In this document: piece by piece, positions 27,001-36,000 of the stretch | Layout: every line of letters starts with the position of its first letter | Numbering within the stretch: position 1 is the first letter of the stretch | Assembly: GCF_000003815.2 (NCBI RefSeq) | Contig: NC_049987.1 | Location: forward strand, 10,446,504-10,510,503 | Source: Branchiostoma floridae | Taxonomy: Eukaryota > Chordata > Leptocardii > Amphioxiformes > Branchiostomatidae | Length of the DNA stretch: 64,000 bases | Reading direction: 5' to 3' | The notes under the pieces: generated by a model | Databases searched by the model: none | Told to the model about the DNA's origin: nothing | The model's input: only the letters and a program-made list of their open reading frames with translations | Translations under genes and position numbers: made by a program

Positions 27001-30000
27001 AACTCCAACCTGGACTACAACGAGGGCATACTGGAGCTGACCTACAAACAGGGCGACCACTGCCACAAGGACCAGTTTGAACGCAGCACGGTCATCAGTT
27101 TTGTGTGCGCCAACCGGACGGACAACGGCAGGCCTGTGTTCATCGATGAGTCTGAGGACTGCACCTACTATTTCTCCTTCCATACACCATTGGCTTGTGA
27201 AACCCAGGTCAGGTTCAAGGATTTGTTACTCTCAAGCACTAATAGAGGTCTGGTTTTAGTTTCCTGGCTTGCAAGGCTGGTGGTCTGCTGACTGGATCTG
27301 CCTTGCCTGATCTGGTCATGTTTCATGTGGATGTGCATGATGTATAATGATTATCATAATTATGTCTCTAAGTACAAAGTATCTATAAATTTCTTTTGTT
27401 GATCATGTTTTGCCAATGAGAAGTACATGATTATATGACATTGTGCTATTCAAGTCAAAATCCTTCCCGCGCCTGAGGGCAGCACCCATCTTCGTTTCAG
27501 TAGCCCTGGGCCATGGAACCTCCTACAATCACTACAGCAGGGGGCTAGTCCACAGGTAGTGGTGTGTGTTCAACTTCCATACCCTTTCCCGGATGCTGAG
27601 TGCTAGACAGAGAAAGCTGCAATGTACCATATTTAAAGTCTTTGGTATGACTCGGCCAGGGATCAAACTTACAGCCTACCGAATGCAAGGCGAACACTCT
27701 ACCCACTCAGCCACTGCACCAGTACAATTGTATGTAACTAGACAACATCTTAATAGTACACTGTATTAAGATGTTGTCTTTGACGAATATTCATTTCTTG
27801 TTTTTGTATATCATGTTCTCACAGGTCCCTTGCATTGTGGACAATGGAACAAACTCCTTTGACCTTTCCCCCCTGATCAAGGCCGAAGGTCACTTCATGG
27901 CGCCCTCAATAGGAGGGACCGGGGCGTACTACATTAACATCTGCCGACCTTTGAACCCAATCCCTGGTGTTCGCTGTCCACCGGGGGCCTCTGCTTGCAT
28001 GAAGGAAGACAACAAAAATCCTGTGGTATGATTCTTGCTTTTATCATCGATAAGTTTGTTGTGAAACTTGCTCTGTATGATGTAATCCTTGCATTGGAGA
28101 CATATATCTGGAAAGTAATATATTAAGCTAAATGCATCTACCAATGTCCTACTTTATTAGTGTAGCAGACTTCATGTAACATCATGACATGATCTGAAAT
28201 AGTCGCTAAGCGTACATTTGATTTAAAACTGTAAAAAAACATTATGGACAAGAATGCCTAAATTCCGACATTTAGAATCATTTATTTGAAATACAGTTAT
28301 TACGTAGTCATCGATTTTTAAAAACAGATTACAAACGACAATGCGGTTTGGCGAACATTGAAGAGCTTGATTAAAGAGCATTGTTATGAAGAATTGTTGT
28401 TTGATAAACAAATTGTTGCCTCTGTACACTTGATCCACCTTTCCAAATATGTACATTGTGATATTAGCTATAGCTACATGTTTCAACATATAATAGAACT
28501 TGTTATTGATTGTGTTTGAGAGCACAATTTTTGTTGTGTCACTTATTTGATTTTTTTTTACGTAACAGAGCCTTGGTCGAGTGTTTGAACAACCCAAAAT
28601 CAACCCAGTCACAAAAGAGATCACAATCATCTACAAGCATGGCTCCAGGTGTGAGAGTAACCCTGACTACAACAACACTGCTCAGATTGTCTTCCGCTGT
28701 GAACAGGGAACATCAGTGGTGAGATACCATGTTTTTTTAAAATCAAATATCTCATGGTCTTTGATGTAAAAGACTGTTATGTATAGTGTATAGCAAAAAC
28801 TGCAAATTCCATTCTTTCGACCCAGTGTTATATGGAGGGTAATTAACACAAAATAGCAGTTTCTCAAGCAACTGGATGGATTGTTGACCCAGTTTCCTAT
28901 CTGATTTACTTTATTTACAAACCTCGGTTTCATAAATGACCTACCTTGGACCGTAGTCCTCTTTCCCCCCACAGTGAGTCCAATGGTCAGAAAATGGACT
29001 TAGTAATACTTAGGGAGGATTGAAGATGGACTTACTCTCTTATAATAAATTGGTGTGAAGTACTTACTCTGGATAATAGTCCACATGGCAAAATGGGGTG
29101 GACTTACTGTGGGAGTAACTCCCTAACAAGTAGGTCAACCTATATTTAATAAAAACTATACTGGCTACTTGTACATTCATCCTCTTTTAAGTCCCAGGTT
29201 TGCAATGATGATATAGCCATGTGTATCGTATTACCTGGATGTCTGAACTTAAATGATGTAAAGCAGGTGATAGCCTTATAGTCCTTTTCAAAGCAGTTTT
29301 CTGTAATCTCATGTTTGTGTTCCCCCAGGGAAGCCCACAGTTCAGCTACAAGACAGATGACTGTGTGTACTTCTTTGAGTGGAAGACCAATGTGGTGTGT
29401 GCGGCACCCAAGCCTGTCCAGACCACACAGTGCACCTATACAGATCCAGCCATCAAGTACACATTCAACCTCACCAGTCTCAGAAGTACTGGCGATAATG
29501 GATATGAGGTGACAATTATAACATGCTAAATATGATTCTCTTTCTTAAAAGTAGTGGTTTATAAAGTACAATATTAGAGTCAACAGTTGCTAGTCTTGAA
29601 AGAAGTACTGAATGATAGAAAGATGAAAGAAGTACTTGTCGATCTCTCTGTCAATTTATCATGAAGTTTTGGAAAGATGTTTGAGTGACTGGAAATGGAG
29701 TATTTCATGAAAGAAGAAAGTTGTAGATAGAAGAAGTTAAGATAATCTCATAGCCTTTTTGAGGCTGTAGGGGCACTATGGTCAATTATCCACTGTGTCT
29801 TGGTACAATATTGGAAAGCAGAGCCCAACCCTCTCCTTCCACCTCCTTTTACCTCCTTAACTGAAGTCAGGTACCTGGGGGAGTGAGGACAGTCACATAA
29901 AGTATCTTTCCGACACAAGGAACACCTGAGGAATGGAACCCGTGACCTCTCAGTCTCATGTCTTCTAGCTTAGCCATGTGGCCATATGATGCCACAAGGA

Positions 30001-33000
30001 AGTTATGCTCAGCCTGATAAATGTAACTGTTGAAAAGCAGTCAGTGCATATCTTGGTCTATCTATAGGTTTGGCTGTCATGTTGCAGTATCTAAGATCTA
30101 TTTCTTGTCATTTCTTCAGGTGGAGGACAATGTACAAGGTGGCAAGTACAGTCTGAACGTCTGTGGCACCGTCCCCAGGGCCGGCTGTGACCCGGACACA
30201 GCTGTGTGTGTAACCCTAGCTGACGGGAAGAAGATCTCAGCAGGCAAGTTTAACACCCAGACCTTCAAGTACGAAGGAAACCTGCTGACGCTGTCCTACA
30301 GTGATGGGACGACTTGCAGAGGGAGTGAGAAGTACAGTACCAACATCATATTCAAGTGTGCAGATGAAGAAAACAGCCAACCTGCTATCTTTAGTGTAAG
30401 TTTATGTGTCCACATCAAATGTACCTAATAAGAGAATCATAATACAGATTTCCTTTCAACTGATATTGCCTCTTGAAATTTTGTTTCATCAAATATTGTA
30501 TCTTTTAATGAAAAACTTTCACGTATATTGTACCATGAAAATTAGTTAAATCTTATTTTAACACTTATACAGCATAACACTCAGAAATCAATGTACCTCT
30601 TAGAATTTGTAACATTTCAAGTTTGATTTAAAGCATTATTATGACTACTACATTATCTCATCACCAAACGACATGTTTACACACAACAGGGTTATACTGC
30701 CTCTTTGCAGGGTGACATATCCTTCTGTTTGCTGATTACACGATGGGGATGCGCCTGGTCTCTGGTCTGGGTGAATGGTGTAATAATTTAGTACATTTGT
30801 CTATCTTTCCCTAGATGACAGGATGCTCATACACATTCATGTGGAAGACCTCCCTAGCCTGTCCGCCGGCCAGCCAGCCCTGTGCCATCAACCAGAACGG
30901 ACAGACCTACGATCTCAACCTCCTCTCACAGGAGACCAACAGCTGGAGGTTCAGGGACAAGTTTGGCAACAAGTATTACCTGAACCTGTGTCAGCCTGTA
31001 CACCAGGGACCACCAAGTATGTCAAGCAATGCAGCTAGAAATATTCCTTTCTTTCCCTATTTTTTACTTATAATGTGTGTAGTTACCATGATTTGCAGAC
31101 TGTGATAGACATTTTGATCAATAATCCAATCTGATGTGCTACTTTAAATCCTGTCATGCCACTAATCTTGTGCATTTGGGAAAGGCCTAGCACCTTAACA
31201 CAAATTTTCTCACTTCACTCAAGTGAAAATGAGTACCTAACTGCGGGGGCCACTTTATTTGATACAGAACAATAAGAAACATTCTGTAATGATCATCATC
31301 ATGATTGTGGGAAGGAAAAAGAAAAAAAGAGGATATTTGGATGAGGATTAGCAATCATTAACCCTGCTTATGGTAGCTTTATAAATCATGTGTGAAAATG
31401 ATATCCAATGTGTTTGTATACTATCTGCCATGTTTTACTGTTTTATTTTGTTGATTTCCTCCTAAAGATGTCCTCAATAAAACCCTGTCTAGAATTTCAC
31501 GTAACATTTCACCGAAGACTATATTATGCCTACTGATCGCTGTATGTTTCTGTACACTACAGGATGTGACCCTAATGCTGCTGCATGTAGACAGAGGCCT
31601 GATGGTACAGTTGATAATCTGGGAGTGGTCAGCTCCCAGACTATGAACGTGGATGGTAAGCACAATTCCTAACATATCATAACCAATAAATGTACATGGA
31701 AAATTTCTAATTGTAATGTTACAAGCACAAAAAAAGCTATTTGAAAAGTAGTGGCTGAGATTTGATTGCATTTCAGCACCAAGGACAGATGCTAGTCAGT
31801 AGGTGTTAATTTGCTAAGTCTACTGTACCTACTGACGCCAAAGGATCAGAAAAGTGTTTTGCAACCCTTTTCGTTCAATTCATCGAGTTTATTAAGAACA
31901 TAGGGATGGATTGTTTTATAAAAAGCTGTAGTTGTCAACAGCAGTATAGTATTACATAACTAATACAGAGTTTTAGCTCTCTGTGTTTGCATACAATTAA
32001 GAAGATGGTACTCCTTTCATCACACCACCTTCACAAATTCGTCTGATATGTACGTATTATCATATTTGTCCCCTCCACCTCCCAGACACAGGGTTGAAGG
32101 TTGTGTACAGCGAGGGTGGGGCAGGGGTGTGTGACGACCACTCCCGTAGGTCCAACAGTGACACGGCCTCCATCGAGGTCCAGTTCTCCTGTGGTTCTAC
32201 GGTGGGAGGGCCCCAGCTGCACAGTATAGACAGCAATGGGAGATGCCACTTTGTGGTCAACTGGATGTCTGCCATCGCCTGTGCAACAACAAGGTAAAGA
32301 TTTCAGTCATACAGCCTCATTCATTAGCCCTGAATCAATTGACAAATAAAATGTTTGTACTAGGAAGACTTTTTCAAATATCTAATGTCTTCAGCTAACT
32401 ACGATTCAGTAGAAGAACTCTGTATGTTCGTCTTCACATGTTTTAAGAAGAGGGAAGAAGCATATAGAAATATAGGCATGAGTAGAACATAGAATAGCTT
32501 TCCTATCAGTCTGGTTGTATGCAATTTACTGCATTTACAACTTCATTGTCATTGTCACTATAATACACATGCCTGCAAAGCTGGTGTGTAACGCCAAAGG
32601 GCTTTTACACTGGCTATATACATGTAGATACAGATACAGATGCACCAAGGGTAAAAAACAATTTGGTAGGCCGGTATGCCTGAATCCAGTATTCCCTCTT
32701 TGCACATAAAGGTCTAAGAACAGTCCAAAAGATAAAGACTGATAACTACTGACTAATGATTAGTACCACATACCACAGCATCGGCCTCTCAATACACATC
32801 TGGAAGATTGGTATGCACAAAACCAGTAACTACAACTAAACCAGTAGTCAGAGTAATCTGTATCTGTATCTATATAGCCAGTATAATCGCCCTTCGGCGT
32901 AAAACACCATATGGTAATGTTTATCTCAAACAATTTGTATTCATATTTGTCAAATGATGTTTTCTGGTAACTTCTGTCTTCAAGACTGAAATGTCTTCAA

Positions 33001-36000
33001 TCATTTTTATTCACAGACAACCTGTGACCCCTGAAGATGGAAAGATCAGAGACCCCTTCTCCCAGAGCATCATCCACATCTCACAACTCTACAATGATAA
33101 CGGGTGAGTTCTCTTATATTTATTATTGTTTGATGTTGCCTGAAATTTAAACATTTCAAATACAATAAACTAAAAAACTTTGGAGGAATTGAAATGCTGA
33201 CATTTGCAAAAGACTTCTACATAGTCTTTTCCTGCAACTTGTGTAAATTAGAATACTTTTGCCTTTGAATTTTTTGCTTTGATCAAAGTAGCATTTGAAT
33301 GTCTGCTTATTTAAAAGATTTCCACTTAATCATGATAATGCTTTCATGACAATTAGATTATCAACGATATTTAAGGATAAACCATAGCAGGAAATTATTA
33401 TTTTTTTGCTTATTATAGGTCAGAATACTCGAGGATGAATGAGGGTTCATTTTCTTAAGATTTTTTCGTCTTTTTGTTTATTATAAGAATATGAAGTTGA
33501 ATGAAGGTTGATTTTTTCCCCAAATAGTAATTCCTGGAGAGTGACCGGAGACCTGCGACCTAACAGAGACGTGTATGTGTACTACATCAGAATGGACGAT
33601 GTTGGCATACAGGAGGACCAGTGCAGGGGTGCTGCCGTGTGCCAAGTCAAGGAACAAGACAAGTTCATGAAGATTCTAGGCAAACCAGACATGATCAATT
33701 ATTACATGCAAGGTAAGCATGGACAGATGGATTCATATAGAATACAACACGGTGTATTCCGTATCACCTGTAGTTCTAGATCTTACCTGCGGGAGGGCTG
33801 GGACCGAGGGTGATGCAGAATACACCTTGTTGTATTTTATTTATGTCATACCCACCTGAGAAAACCCATTTTTTTATGCGAAATGTGCCAGAAGTTGAAC
33901 AAATTTGGTGCCCTCGAACAAAAAGTGTTACAACAGCAATGTTCCAACGTCCAAATCAGGTATTCGAATTGCCAACCGCGACGCACTCGGCCCGCTTGAA
34001 ATGGTTCGATTTATTCGAAGGAAGCCTGTGTGATATAAACTTCAAGCCTGTGCGATACAGAAAGTTATCACACGGTCCGGAACACCTGTATCTGAGTTTA
34101 GGCAATCAGTGTATATTTATTTATTCATAGACTGTTAATTGGATTATAAATTACAATGTGTTAAACTGTCTGTTATAGATGGAGCCCTAGAAGTTCAAAT
34201 TCTTTCTGATACAAGATGTGGGAGAAGAGAAGAAAAGAAGACCAGTACCACCATTATCTTCCATTGCTCGGAATACATTGAAAGGGTAAGGTCATCATTA
34301 TGTATCAATAATTTTTAAACTTGTAATTCCTTAGATTTTTCTGTCAGTCTCTTATAATGTGTTAATACTGTGACAGCTGTCTATCTTTATAGCCAGTATG
34401 ATGGTTCAGCATAACACGCCAGGCACCACAGCAGTAGCTGGTTATGTATTACACTTAATGACCGCACGTTTGCAGCTGTTTAGTGAGAATATCTAAGGAA
34501 ATATCCATTTTTGAACATATCAATCCTAAGTTCACTTGACAACTCTCGTACTTGAAAGCTACATAAAAAAAGTGTATTTCTTAATCTTTTCTGGCAGAGA
34601 TACTAATACATAATGTATATTTCTGTATGCCTTCTACACAGGGTCAGCCTGAGTTTTTCTCTGAGTCTCATGATTGTGAGTACATCTTCAACTGGTACAC
34701 CAAGGTGGCCTGTTTGAAGGATGATGTGGAGGAGAGTGTGTAAGTCTTCACCTGTACATCAATACTTGAGACACTCAATGGTCAAATTAAGAAAAACGTT
34801 GTCTAGAATCTGTAACAGTTCATGATATGGTTGTATTTAACCTTCATCTCACTGAAGTAGCCCTTTTGCTTCCATGTCTCTACTGGTTACTGGTTAAGGC
34901 ATAAGGTCTGAGAATTAATTATCAGACAAATACATGGAATTGAAGGTATTCCTTCATTTAAAGGAAGTTATTCTAATGTTTAAACCTTTGCTTGAAATCC
35001 AGATTGAAATACATTTAACCTTATGGTATGGTGTCCTTATTATCTAAGGAATTCAGAAAAATCTTACTGACGGTGTGTATGTCCAAGAAAAGAAAAAGGA
35101 ATTTGGTCCATCCTTCTGCAAATATTTAAAATGTAACTGTTACAGTCTGGGAGTTTGACATCTTTTTCTTCTCAATGTTTATCTTAATGTTTGTCTTTGT
35201 CTAGCTCCATCCCACCACCTGAACAAAATCTTCCAGATGATGGAACAGGAATTCACCACTTCATCAGCCAGCACAAAAGCTCAGCTGCCACAGTTGTGGG
35301 GATAATGTTGGCAATAGTCATCATCTGTGTTCTAGTCATCATCTTTCACAAACAGGAGAGAAGGTAGGGAAAACAGTCAGACATTATGATCAAAGTAGTA
35401 TCCAGTATTTGATTATACTGCTGCTGGGGTCCCTGACACAGGGATAGGCAGGGATAGGCAGCAATTGGCTTGTCTTCACACCATGCTTCCATGCGGCTCT
35501 GTCCAGTGGCCTCACCCTAGTTAGACCACATACTTAGATATGATTAAGCTGTGCTATTATTTTAGATGTTTGATTTAAGGAACTGTTTAGTTTCTGTGAA
35601 TTTTTTCTTGTGTCTCTTAAAGGCTGTTTCTTTCACTTTAAATGGACAATGGAGTAGCCAGTAATTGCTTTCCTCCTAAAGCCACAAAAGTTGACATACG
35701 GCCTGTAATGTCACAAGACAAATCAAGCATTTCTGTTGGATTTCTGTGATATGCTTCCAGTTTGATTAGTAGAAATATCTATGATATGCGCTAATCATAT
35801 TTTTGTATTCAGATAAATGATCATAACATGTCCCTTGCTAATTTTTATTTCCCATTTCAGACAAGCATTTGTACGAAAAATGAAATCTTGCTGTGGAAGA
35901 GGAGGAGATCTTAGTCACCCAACCTACAGATATACAAAGGTAAAGGAAATGTACTCTTTAACCTGTCCTGGACATAGATTCTCATTCACATGTTACTGAA

